Below, piece by piece: positions 1-11,500 of a stretch of 64,000 nt of DNA (position 1 is the first letter of the stretch; every line of letters starts with the position of its first letter). A program made the position numbers and the translations under genes. The stretch comes from Anaeramoeba flamelloides (taxonomy: Eukaryota > Metamonada > Anaeramoebidae): assembly GCA_027625915.1 (NCBI GenBank), contig JANTQA010000026.1:8618001-8682000 (forward strand), written 5' to 3'. The notes beneath the pieces were generated by a model. That model searched no databases and had not been told where the DNA came from. It saw only the letters and a list, made by a program, of their open reading frames with translations.

Positions 1-59
1 AATATTTAACTCAATTATTTTAAATTAATGTAAAAACTAACACAAGCATAAGGGTTTTT

Positions 60-345
60 TAAAATTTAAGAATTATAGTAAAAATTTATTCAAATTTTTG
101 ATTTATTTCTCAAATTAAAAAAAACCTAACCGAAAGTGCCTAGGTTTTTTTTTAATTTACGAAACCGAAAATTTATTTAATTTTAAGTTGATTTCTTAAT
201 AAACAGAAATTAAAAAAACCTAACGACAAGTGCCCAGGTTTTCCAGAATTCAAAAGAATTGTATAAAATCTATGATTTTACTCCATTCTTTTAAATATTG
301 AAAAACCTAACGGCTGTTTAAAGAAAACAATTTCCTCTTTTCAAA
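60..345. repeat. AT-rich hairpin array (family H), copy 1
   Basis: Contains the alternating inverted-repeat modules of the family. One module has the CCAGAATTCAAAAGAATT arm (from about 241) and its complement some 30 bases later. Another is a pair of AAATAAAC-type arms with A-run/T-run edges. The modules are separated by short GC-richer spacers of the form AACGACAAGTGCCCAGG. Related arrays lie near 21960, 30975, 31830, 44900, 50310 and 51190. Confidence 0.7.
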
Positions 346-589
346 ATGAAAAAAAAAAAAAAAAAATTATTTTTTACACAATTGTAAGTCTAAATATTAG
401 ATTTATTTTTCTTATATTCTTAAAATAAGATCAAATTGTAAAGTTGATTTATTCAAGTAGACTATCAGATATTTCTAAAAGTGAGATTTCTTATAAATAG
501 AAATATTTTGTAATTTTTTTTTTTTTTTTCATATAAAATTCAAAAAAAGATCAGATTTTTTGACTGAAAATTTAATTGAGAAAAACCAA

Positions 590-684
590 CTTGTAAAAGT
601 TGATTACCCATTTCTCTGAAGTTGATAAATGGGTTTTTTTCATAAGGTTTAATTGTCTCATTTTGAAATCAAGTGCTCTATTGC

Positions 685-718
<34 letters not shown>

Positions 719-790
719 GGGGGGGGTAAGAATTGATTGTCCCATGTGTACTACCATCCCACCCTGGAAGGTGTTTGGTTGTTGTGTTAT
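590..790 (+). repeat. dispersed repeat R5, copy with a T31G9 tract
   Basis: Shares a run of similarity with 18590-18760: GTTGATAAATGGG, then AAGGTTTAAT, then a C-rich stretch ending near CCCTGGAA in both. This copy has 31 T followed by 9 G at 687-726 inserted between the shared blocks. Similarity was judged by eye only. Confidence 0.45.
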
Positions 791-2104
791 TTTACATTCA
801 TTTCTTTCAAAAAGAATATTCATTCTGAAAAAATTGTGCAAAAAAATTACTCACTTCTTAATTAAAATCAAAACTAATGATTTTGAGGGATTTTCAAGTA
901 AAAGTTCAAATTTGGAAAAATCCAAATGTGTAAAACTATTTAAAACAGCTTGGGAAATTTTTTTCTGTTTTTATCGATTTGAAATCGAAATATAAGAAAT
1001 ATTTAAAATCAAATTTTGGATGATCTAAGACGTGTAAAATAATTGGAAAAAAGTTTGGAATTTAGAAAATTTCTTATTTTTATGCAAAAGAAATTCTCAG
1101 AGGGTAAATTTAACTGAAATTATCGAACTTTTTCTTTAAGTGTTTTTATCAAAAATTTCACCTTTTTTACCTGAAAACGTAGTCCTTCAAATAAAACAAT
1201 TTTTTTGAAACAAAGATATTTTTTCTTTAATTCTTCCCCAATGTCGAAGCTTTGTTTTGTAGATAAACAATTTTCAGACTTTTGCAAATTTTTGAAGAAA
1301 ATGGGTTGATTTTACTAATAAATTCAAATAAATTCTATAAAATTTTTTTTTCACTTTCGGTTTTTGTAATCTGAAATCTCAAATTTTAAAAAAACTCAAG
1401 AGAAAGAATATTTTTGGAATACAACCAATTTTACAAAGTTTTTTTAACATTAAAAGAATAAAATGCTTGTTCAAAGCTTGTATAAAATAATTCTACAAAT
1501 GGAAAACGAAAGTGAAAATTTTCAGATATTTATCTGAATTTATCAGTCAATTGTACAAAATCTCTCGACAAAACAAAATTCCAGTATGACAAGAATAACA
1601 CAATCCATACAAATTCTTTCAAGTCTTTTTACAACTACAGAAAAACATTCTGCAAGATTTCAGTTTCTGATACTCTTTCATATTTTTTCAAATTTCAAAT
1701 GCTTAATACAGACTTTTATAAGCCAAAAAAGGGTAAAAAAAAAATAATTAACAAAAAGATAACATTTTGCAATTTAATTGAAATTTTTGAAAGTAACCAA
1801 AAAGAAAAATATTTTGTTAACTTTCAAAACCTGAATCTCTTTTTGTGAATAACCAAAAAGCAGAAATTTCTTCAAATTTCAAGTTTTTTTTAAAAGTTTC
1901 TATTGCAAAAACTTTCCTCAAATGAAAGTTATTGAATTTTGATCTTGTAATCTGTTTTAAAAATTTGTAACAACTTCAAAAAAACAAAAGTGTTTTAAAG
2001 GAAAAAAAGTGACCTTAATTTTTATGCTATTTTTGTACTGAAACTGAAATAAGGGTTTTATTTTTTTTTTAATTTTCCAGCTTTTGAAATTGCTAGACTT
2101 ACTT

Positions 2105-3685
2105 ATGGCTGTAATAACAAAAGAAAATAGACGGCCAGGATTGCACTTACTAGGCGCCTCTTTTACGTTATGTAATACACTATTAGGAGGAGGTACGCTT
2201 TCTGTTCCATTTGGATTTGCTGTCTCGGGAATTGTGCAAGGAATATTTCTTTTAATCCTGTGTGCATTAATTTCGGGGTACTCTTTAACGTTACTTGATC
2301 AAATGTCAAGACTAACAGGACAAAATTCGTACAAGGATCTTGCAGAGTATATTTTCAACAAGCGATTTTCAAAATTTGTGTCCTTCATTTTCATTTTGTT
2401 AATTTTTGGCGCAGTTACGGCATATTTTTGTTTTCTTGGAGATCTGAGTGATTCCTTAATAAGTTCCTTTTTTGAGGACACGTCATCTAGCAAGGCTAAG
2501 TGGATCGATCGGAGGCTATTTATTACCATAATAACGATCTTGATAATCTTACCCTTGACATTTTTCAGGAAGATCGGAAGTTTACGATTCCCTTCATATT
2601 TGGTTATCATTGCCTTATTTATTGTCATTTTACAAACACTGATCCACTCCATACCGAATTTGAGGGAAAATGGGAGCAACCCAAAGGAGATTTCTTATTT
2701 TCGATTCAATTTGGAATCCTTGTTGGCAGTTCCGATCTTTTCTCTTGCCTTTGTTTGTCAAGTGACCTTCTTCCCAATCAAACAAGAGCTGATCCACCCA
2801 ACTAAACGAAAGGTCTTTTTGTTGATTTTAAATACCATTTTGCTTGGCTTAGCGTTTTATTTAGTTGTTGGGATCTTTGCTTATCTGGATTTTAAAGACA
2901 CAACAAAGGGCGACATTTTGTTGAATTATTCCAACGATTCCGTTTGGTCCATTTTTGCTCAAATCGGGATGATCATTGCAATCGTCTTTAGTGCACCAGT
3001 CATCTTTTTTGCAGGGAAAACCGCTCTTCGGCAAGTGATTTATGGCACAGATTCTGTTGAAAATTCCAAAAACGTCTGGTATACCTCAATTATCCCTTTT
3101 TTTGCAATTTTGATTCTGTCTTTGCTCATCCCAGATGTCGTTTCAATTTTTTCAATTACAGGTGCATTTTGTGGAACACTTGTTGTTATAATATTCCCTT
3201 CTTTGTTTTTTATCAAACTTGGACATAATTTTAAAAAACAGAAAAACATTTCGAAAAACAATATTCCTTTAAGTCAAATTAATTTTTCCAACAACGATGA
3301 CGATAACACTGGTGGTGGCGACGAGGGCGACAGTGATGGCAATAATGAGAAAGAGCATGAAGATGAGAGCCAGAATGAATTAAAAAATAAAACAATTAGT
3401 GAACAAATTTTAAATGAACAAAATTTAAGTGAAAAAAATTTAATCTCTGATCACCTAAATTCGACCGAAGATCAGGAACAAAATTTATTAAATTCGTCAG
3501 AAACAAACTTTTCTGAAAATGACGACATAGAGCCATTACATCTGGCTGAAGAAGTAAACGAATTTCAATTAGAACTTACAAGAAAAAAACCAATTATTCC
3601 TTGGATTACAATGGTATTAGGAATAATTTTGAATATTTTTTGTTCGATAGAATCAATTAGAGAATTTACAAAAAAAAGGAATTAA
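2105..3685 (+). CDS. SLC38/AVT-type amino-acid transporter
   Basis: Integral membrane protein of about 526 residues in the amino acid/auxin permease (Aa_trans) family, which moves neutral or cationic amino acids, typically at vacuolar/lysosomal or plasma membranes. The N-terminus carries the family's first-helix signature: GASFTLCNTLLGGGTLSVPF resembles the N-x-x-x-G-x-G-x-L-x-x-P pattern. I read about 11 hydrophobic segments, ten before residue ~380 and one at the C-terminal end (WITMVLGIILNIF). Between the last two lies a hydrophilic, very acidic Asn/Glu/Asp-rich loop of about 120 residues, longer than usual. The first in-frame ATG is 2105. The frame stays open upstream to a polypyrimidine-AG at 2080, so either a 5' UTR intron or a short extra coding exon precedes it. 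Substrate and location cannot be told from the sequence. Confidence 0.88.
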   Translation: MAVITKENRRPGLHLLGASFTLCNTLLGGGTLSVPFGFAVSGIVQGIFLLILCALISGYSLTLLDQMSRLTGQNSYKDLAEYIFNKRFSKFVSFIFILLIFGAVTAYFCFLGDLSDSLISSFFEDTSSSKAKWIDRRLFITIITILIILPLTFFRKIGSLRFPSYLVIIALFIVILQTLIHSIPNLRENGSNPKEISYFRFNLESLLAVPIFSLAFVCQVTFFPIKQELIHPTKRKVFLLILNTILLGLAFYLVVGIFAYLDFKDTTKGDILLNYSNDSVWSIFAQIGMIIAIVFSAPVIFFAGKTALRQVIYGTDSVENSKNVWYTSIIPFFAILILSLLIPDVVSIFSITGAFCGTLVVIIFPSLFFIKLGHNFKKQKNISKNNIPLSQINFSNNDDDNTGGGDEGDSDGNNEKEHEDESQNELKNKTISEQILNEQNLSEKNLISDHLNSTEDQEQNLLNSSETNFSENDDIEPLHLAEEVNEFQLELTRKKPIIPWITMVLGIILNIFCSIESIREFTKKRN

Positions 3686-6600
3686 TTTTTGATTATTATT
3701 GTTTTTCTGTTATATATATTGTTATTATATAAATGCTTTTTTATGAGAATAATATATAAAATTGATACAGGGAAATTATTATTTCTTTTTTTATTTCTTT
3801 TAGAAAATAATTCAAGATTTAATTTTATACAATTTGAAAATAAATAAATTAGAATTAATTAATAAAAATATTTATTTTCAACTTAAAAAATTAAATTAAG
3901 AAATAGTGTATAAAAAGATAATAAATTCGTTTTTCTCAAAATATTTTTATTTTTTTAAAATTTTTTTAATAATTCTAAAGAAAATTTAATAACTATTTAA
4001 ATCACCACTAATACTAAATTACCAAATTAAAAAAATAAATAATAAGATAGTTTTTTTTATTTTAATATATGTATAGCATACTTTATTACTTTTTGAATAA
4101 TCAAGAGATCTGTCTACAATATTGAAATAAAATACAAATTTTGGGATAAAAAGAAAATTTGAGATTTATTCAATTTTCTCTTGAAAAATCAAAAAATTGC
4201 TAAAATTTTATAAATTCGTGATTAGTCCAACTTTATCACAATAAATCTATAAAATTGAGATAATTTACAATATTGCAATAATATCATAAATCAGAATATT
4301 TGATAAAATTTCGATAATTATTGAAACATCACTGTATAAAATATTATTACTAAAGTGTTATCTAATAAACCATTTTCCAGTCAAAGGGGACCAGTTGTTG
4401 GAAGTGAATTGCATTTTTATAAAACGTTTGAATCAATATAAGAAGAAAAATTTATTTTGGAAATTTCAAAATTGAAACATTTTTTTACATTTTTTCATTT
4501 TTTTTTTTCAGTTTTTTTTTGGTTTTTTTTTTGATAAAATAATTCATTTGAAAAGTTTGTTTTATTGCAAGACTTCTAGTTCTCTGGTAAAAAAATTGGC
4601 AATTTTAATGTCACTGGAGTTTTAAAATAATTGTAGAGAAATAATATTTATTTCTATTGAGATTTTATTTGGATCTTCTTTAGAAGATCAAAATAAACAT
4701 TATTGTTTTTCTCAATAAGTTACCAAAGAATTTGGGACTTTTCAAAATTTAAGAAAATCTATTAATTTTTGAGTTTTATTTCGGATGAGTACCAACCATT
4801 CTTTGATTTGTATCATTCTACTTAATTCTTATATGTTATTAAAGGGCAAATTATAAAAAATAATTGTTATTTTAAAAAAATAGTTGGGACTTTCAGAGAA
4901 ACCAAAGTTTCTAATAGATCCCAAGCATTGTTACTCATCTGAAATAATAAATTGAAATGAAAAAAATTATTCTTTTATATTCAAGAAAAATTATTTAACA
5001 ATTCTAATTAATTATATCATTTTTAATTATTTTAAATATATAAAACCTGATATATTAAAATTTATAAAACTATTAAACCAAAAACTCAAAAAAAAAAAAA
5101 AAAAAGAGAATCAATTTTTTGAAATTTATATTAGAGATTTTTTTATATTGATCCTTCAACAGAAAAATGTTAACAAGAATAATGTATTAATATATGTATT
5201 AAAATAAATTACATAATTTCAATTTTACTTTGAGTACACCCTAGTAAATGTTAATCGAAATTACCACCATTTAATTATTTTCTTACAAACTTTGATTTTT
5301 TTATTGCTTCAAGAGAAAAACAAAAATTCCAGCTATTAAATAAATAGAATTAATTCTATGGAATAAATGATGTATTTTTGGGGTCTGTGAAAATATATAC
5401 AACTTTTCAAGTAATATAGGGGGTTGTTGAATATTTTCATGGTAATGTAAAAATGGCTGAATCCATTATAAGAATAAAATAATAATAAAAGATAGAAAGA
5501 AAACCGAATATTCCTAAAAAATTGGAACATGATTATTTATTCGTAACCTTAATAGATCCCATAAACACAATTTTATATCAATTAAAAGTAGAAATAATAT
5601 AACTCCAAATAATGATTCATTATTTTAGTATTGATCAAATCAAAAAAAAATAATATTTAACTTTCATTAACTTTTATAATTGAGAAGCTGTTTTGGGGGT
5701 TTCAAAAATTGAAATTTTTCAAAAATAAATTATAAATAATAAAGATAAAGTCAATATTTCCAACATATCTAAAATAGTTAAAAGAATCACAATAATACAA
5801 TTTCATTCAAATTGGAAATAATTTGGATTTTTGTAAACTATTGTATCATTTTTTTATCTTTTTATTTTTTGTTTTTCATTTTCTTTTTTGAATTATATAA
5901 CCTATGTTAACAGATCAAAAAACATTTTGAATGGTTGATATTAGGTTAAAGTTGAGTTCTTTGAAACAGATGAACTTAAATATAATTAATTGGTAATATC
6001 TAATCTTTTGAACCGTCAATAACCAGAATAGTATTTAATAAAATTTATCAATACATTTCTTTGTTTGTGTTCTCCCTTCAAAATTTTTAACATACACAAA
6101 TAATTTATTAGTGTTTTCAAATTATCTATTTTTTTTTGTTTTATTAGTCTGATAATTTACTAAAAAAAAGTTAATATTTCAATCAGTAAATGGTTTTAAT
6201 TTGTTATGTATCCTAGAGAAGTGAATATATAAGATTTTCTTCAAATATTAAATTTTGGTTTGTCAAAAAATTTGAATTGGAGATTAGATTAATCAAATAC
6301 CATACCCATACCAAATATTATTATTATAAAAATTAATATTTATATTGAATTACCTATTTTTTCTGTAATCAGTTATTTTTTCTTCTATTAATTGATCTTA
6401 TTTTTTGTTTTTCTGAAAGGTTTCCACGTAAAAATTGATTATCGCATTTTCCCCAAACAATAAGAAGAATGAATAAAAAAGCACCAAAAAAGAAAGTTTA
6501 TCATAATCGGAAATCAAATTTTGCACATTAAGTTTATAAAAGCATTCACAATACCTAATATTTGTTTATTTTTTTTTTCTTTTCTTTTTTTTCAAAAAAA

Positions 6601-8595
6601 TTCTCATTGATCCAACTTTTTTTGAAAAAAAGTTTTAATAAAATCTTCTTCTTTATAATTTTATTCACATACACACATATTTTATTTTACCCGTCACTTA
6701 ATATAAAAAAGAAAATAATGAATGAATTTTAAAATTATTCATTTGAAAAATGATTTTTTTGAATATAAGGAGACTTTTCCCACTTTTAATCATAAACTCT
6801 ACTTTAATTTTTATTCGATTTTTTCAGATTTATTTTTTTTTTAAATACAATTTACATAAAAAAAAAAAAAAAAAGAAAACGAAAAAGAAAACGAAAAAGA
6901 AAAAGAAAAAATAAAAAAAATGAAAAAGAAAAACAGAATAAATTAAATTGTTCAAGACAATTTTAATAGAAACTCAAAAAAAAAAAAAAAACATATTTCT
7001 TATATGTAGGTTACTACTACCACCAAAACCTTCAGCACACTAACAAAAATCCACCATTTTTGACTGGTGGGATTTTTAAACTATATCTATTAAAATATAT
7101 TTTTAATTTGATCCTATATTATTTTTAAAGATTTTAAAAGAATGAAAATTTTTTTTATTAAGGGGCATGTAAGTTTTTAAAAATAAAATGAAATCTTTTC
7201 AAGATCTAGAAAACTTTTTTTAAAAATATTATGTTTTAGCTTATGAAATAGATGAGTAAAGCCCATTTAATCAATAAATTAATTTGGGTCTCTTTTTTGA
7301 TATACAAAATTCACATATTTACAATATACAACAACCAAAAGTAACATATTATTTTTATTAAAAATTAAGTTAATTCTTGAAATTGGAAACAAGATTGTTT
7401 TTTATTTTGGAAAAGTATTTGTATTGAAAGTAAATTTTTTATTTTGTTATTATTTTTTCTTTTATTAATATTTCAATACAAATATCATCCATTAAAACTT
7501 ATCAAAGTATATGTGATTAAATAAATCTAAATTTGTTGTAATTTTAACAAAAGTTTCTCGCTGGAATTTAAGATCCATTAAGCAAAACAATTGTTATTCT
7601 ATAAGTTTTCATAAAAGCTGTTTTCTCAGTCATGTCCAAAAAATTAAAATGAAAAAAAATTGCAAAAAAATTTGTAACAGATTATTTGTTCTTATTCACA
7701 AGAATCCTTCTAAAAAATTAAATTATTGTTGTCCAAAAAAAATATGATTTTTGAATTTTTGAGGATAAAATTAATTAATTCCCAAATACCTTCAAAAAAA
7801 TTTAATTATGAAAAATCTAATTTTATCCTGGAACGAAAAATACAAAATTTCTCTGTAAAATTTTTTAATTACTTTAAAAATTTAATGATTATAACTATCC
7901 TTATGATTATAACTATACTTATTATTTTTTAATTAATTGAATAAATCAATTTTTTTTTAACCAAAAGAATTATCTCAGAAAAAGAGAAAAAAATCTTTAT
8001 TTATTTATTTATTTTTTTATTTAACGACTGAGTTGTTAATACATCTTATCTGTCGTTCGGTTTTCTAATGGTTGTTTATTTTTATCATTGAACTCTTGAT
8101 TTATTTAATCAATAACTTTTAAATAATTTAATATAGTAATTTTTTTGATTTTATAATAGATTTCAAAAAATATTTTCTTTTAGAGATAATTTTTAGTTCA
8201 GATGCAAATTATAATAGCACCATGTGGTGTATTTTAGGTAAACTTTTATCTGATAATAAGTATAATTTGACTTTTTTCTCATTTATCATATTCAGTGAAA
8301 ATGGCCATTACTAACAAAAGAAACTAAAATAAATTAATTAAAGATTTTAAAAAAAAACTATTGACAAGTAAAAACATATAAGAATGTACCCAGAAGGATT
8401 AATGAAATCATAAAACGAAAAAACACAAATATGAAATTTAATTATTTTTTACTTTATGATCAAAACATAATTCAAAAAATCAAAAGAAAAGTTATATTTA
8501 CTTTAAAATTTAATTATTATCTTTTTTTTTTTTTTTTTTTTTTTCCAATTAATTTGTATATATATATTAAAGGATCAGTCCTCATTTATTAACAG
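3686..8595. other. gene-poor AT-rich region
   Basis: About 4.9 kb with no convincing gene. It holds repeat R2 copy C (about 5750-6060), purine-rich low-complexity DNA near 6860-6950, many A/T tracts, and a possible short PDZ-like exon remnant near 4383-4475 (see findings). Short ORFs here are low-complexity Ile/Phe/Lys/Asn runs without family features. Confidence 0.6.
5750..6060 (+). repeat. dispersed repeat R2, copy C
   Basis: Shares ordered blocks with 12150-12370 (+) and, reverse-complemented, with 27130-27400 and 28000-28500. The blocks are AATTTGGAAATAATTT-like DNA, then a T-rich tract, then TTGATATTAGGTTAA followed by GTTGAGTT. Copies C and D resemble each other more than they resemble A and B. 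Confidence 0.55.
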
Positions 8596-11500
8596 TTAAA
8601 TATTATCGCCAAGCTGTAAGAATTGTGTTCTTCTATACCAAATAGCTAGGGAAGGAAGACCGAAAAATAGAACCAACCAATAAAGAATGTTGCCACCGTC
8701 TCCACGGCTAAGAAATTTTGGGAGTTTAGATTGTATATAAACTGCGGGTATTTGCACAAGGAATCCAACAAACCATTGGAAAGACCAAACTCGGAGAGTA
8801 TAATCAATTATTATTTCATGTAAAATACCTGAGATTAAAAACACGCCGGATAAAGAAAGCGCGGGGTTCATTTTGATTGTTTTAACTAATACACTGAAGA
8901 TATGGTTTCGAGCAAATTTATGAAACATTAGATTCCATTTTCTCCAAAAGTCTTGAAGGTTATCGGCGTTCCACCAATCTTCATAAAACTTGTTATCTTT
9001 ACATTTTAAGATTTCAGCGACCAGTTTCAAAAATCCTCTAAAGAAAGTTAAAAAGGAGACCCACCAGAACACGATCACAGGGACTGTCAATCTCCAAACA
9101 TCCAAAGGGAGCTTCCAATATCGTGTATCTTTGCTTTCAGAGAGAACTGGTTCCATATAATTGAGATAAATTACCCCTAATGAATATGTGCCAATAAGGA
9201 AACTGAAAAGTTTATAAAACATATACCATATCCTTCTTTTTGCTTTCATTTCAAATCTATTAGAATATACAATCACTGGTACCATCAAAAAGTAAATATA
9301 TTTTTTGAAATATTGTTTATTACTCACGCCTTTTTCTCGCTTTTGATTTTCGATGGTGTGAATCCATGAATGTGTTTTCAAACTGAGATATAATACTATT
9401 ACACAATGCTCCAATGCGAGTGCTATTAAATACATATGCAAGTTAACACACATATTAAAAAAAAAAATAATAAATTAATAAGAAGAATAATAATAATCAA
9501 GAGTTAGTTTGGAAAGACAAAAAAAGATTTAAATTTAATGTTATTTTCGTTTTTATTTGTATTAATTTTAGAAAATTTTTAAATTATTGAATTAAAATAA
9601 TTTAAACTAATAATATTTAACTATAAGATCAAATCTTGTGAGATTTTTTATTTATTTATTCTTTTAAAAAATAAAAAATTTAATATTAAACTCCTAGTAT
9701 GGCCTATAAAGCAAAAACTAGTGATCATGCTGCTATCAAAAAAAAAAAGTGAGGAATCAACGTTTTAAAAAGTTTCCTTAAAATCACTATAAATAGCGCT
9801 AGAATTGAAATTATTTAATTTTGAAAATCAGTCAGAGTATAATGTACTTTTTAGTATTGCAGACTTTGGTGGATTATATAAATCTTCTTCTTTGGTTTTT
9901 ATTTTTTTTTGGAAAAACTGATTGAAAATTTTGTTCATTTTATTTTGTAATTAACAGGGGTGATATTATATGGTTATTTTAAAAAGGGTGAGGAATGCAA
10001 GTTTTAAAAAATTCCCATCAAACCAATTAAAACTGGTGAACTAAACAGTTTGAGTAATACCTTTTAAATCCTGTCATCATCACATTTTTAAAACAGTTGT
10101 ATTAAATTCGAGTGACAGTTTTTTCTGTAATAAAGTTATCAGTATCTTAATCACATATTAACAAAGGTTTTTAAAATGAATTGATTTGAATCACATTAAA
10201 AAAATTTCATAAAAGAGGAGAAAAGGGGCACTAAATATTCCCAATTTATAAGCAGTAATTGAATTATATTTACTTTCAATGAAAATTTTGGATTTCAAAA
10301 AACAAAAAAAAAAAAAATGAAAAAATGGTATTGAATTTTGAATCTAATTGTTGAAAAGCCTACTATTCAGTATGAAGGCAAAAGATATCTTGTAAGAAAT
10401 TTAGAAATAAAAAATAAAAAATTCTTATTTTTTTGGATTACCGTTGTGGAAAAAAAGTGAAACAAGGTTTTTAATTGGGAACATTACTAGAACCTGAAAA
10501 TGAAAAGTAAAATCAATAAAAAGAAGAAACCATTTAACTTCAAATAATAACCCATTATATTATTTTCAATCAATCCAACAAATACAATTTAAATCTCCTT
10601 GATTTATCGAAATTGTAGGTGTTGTTTTGAAGATCTCAAAAATAGTCAATTTTTTGAACAAATTTTTAATAATCGATCAATCAAAGAAAAGCCAATACCA
10701 AAAGATAGTATTAAAAAAAATGTTATTGTGGCGAAGACTTCATTGTGTCTTTATTTATTTATTTATTCTTTTTTTCATTGATCTTACTTTGAATTTTCAG
10801 TAAGGCTCCCAATTAAAAACCGTATTTCACTTTTTTTCCAAAATGGTTAAAATATTTTTTTGTAATTCTTAATTTTCACACACTCGGAAAATTTTAACAA
10901 CTTTCTAAAAAAAAACAACATTAGAAATCATTTGTAAAAAGAAAAAACTAATTAAAGGCTTGAAAATCTTTCCAGAAAGGGGTTTAAAAACGTATATAGA
11001 ACACTTTGGTTCTGAAATCCTGATTACTATTAATAACAAATGAAAACAAACCAAATTTTCATTATACTTCAAAAATAAAAGAAAAAGTTTTTCATAAATG
11101 ATCTTCTTTTGTTAAAATAATACTTTCCGAAAACATTTAACCTGTGTTTCAAAATAAAAAACACGTTTTGTTGTTATAGAATACCTATACATCAACCGAT
11201 CAATTAAACAATCAATAAACAAATAAGTAAAGATTGTATTCCTGGTTTCTTAAAGTTTTATTATTAAACAAAAAAAAAATTTAAAAATGAAGCATCAAAT
11301 TGGAAAATTTATCTCAAAAATTAGATGTCATTTTTGAGAGTTAATTCAAATTCACCTTCAAAAATACACCAAAATTCATAAAAATTATGAAAATTACGAA
11401 AAAATTGAGCAAAGTTCATTCCAAATTTAAATTTCACCTCAAAAGTTCAATCTGTTTACCTTCAAAAAAGATTTGAATTTAGATATACTATTGTGTAGTG

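Larger units (their letters stand above)
1..2080. other. gene-free repeat region upstream of the transporter gene
   Basis: No credible coding sequence. It holds a hairpin array (about 60-345), a copy of a dispersed repeat (about 590-790) that carries a T31G9 homopolymer junction, and otherwise AT-rich DNA. The right end is a polypyrimidine tract followed by AG at 2079-2080, which looks like a 3' splice site serving the transporter gene. Confidence 0.6.

Noticed and set aside
600-995. 131-codon frame on the + strand
   Set aside because: It exists only because a T31 tract reads as poly-Phe, starts from a non-ATG codon, overlaps a repeat shared with 18.6 kb, and has no family features.
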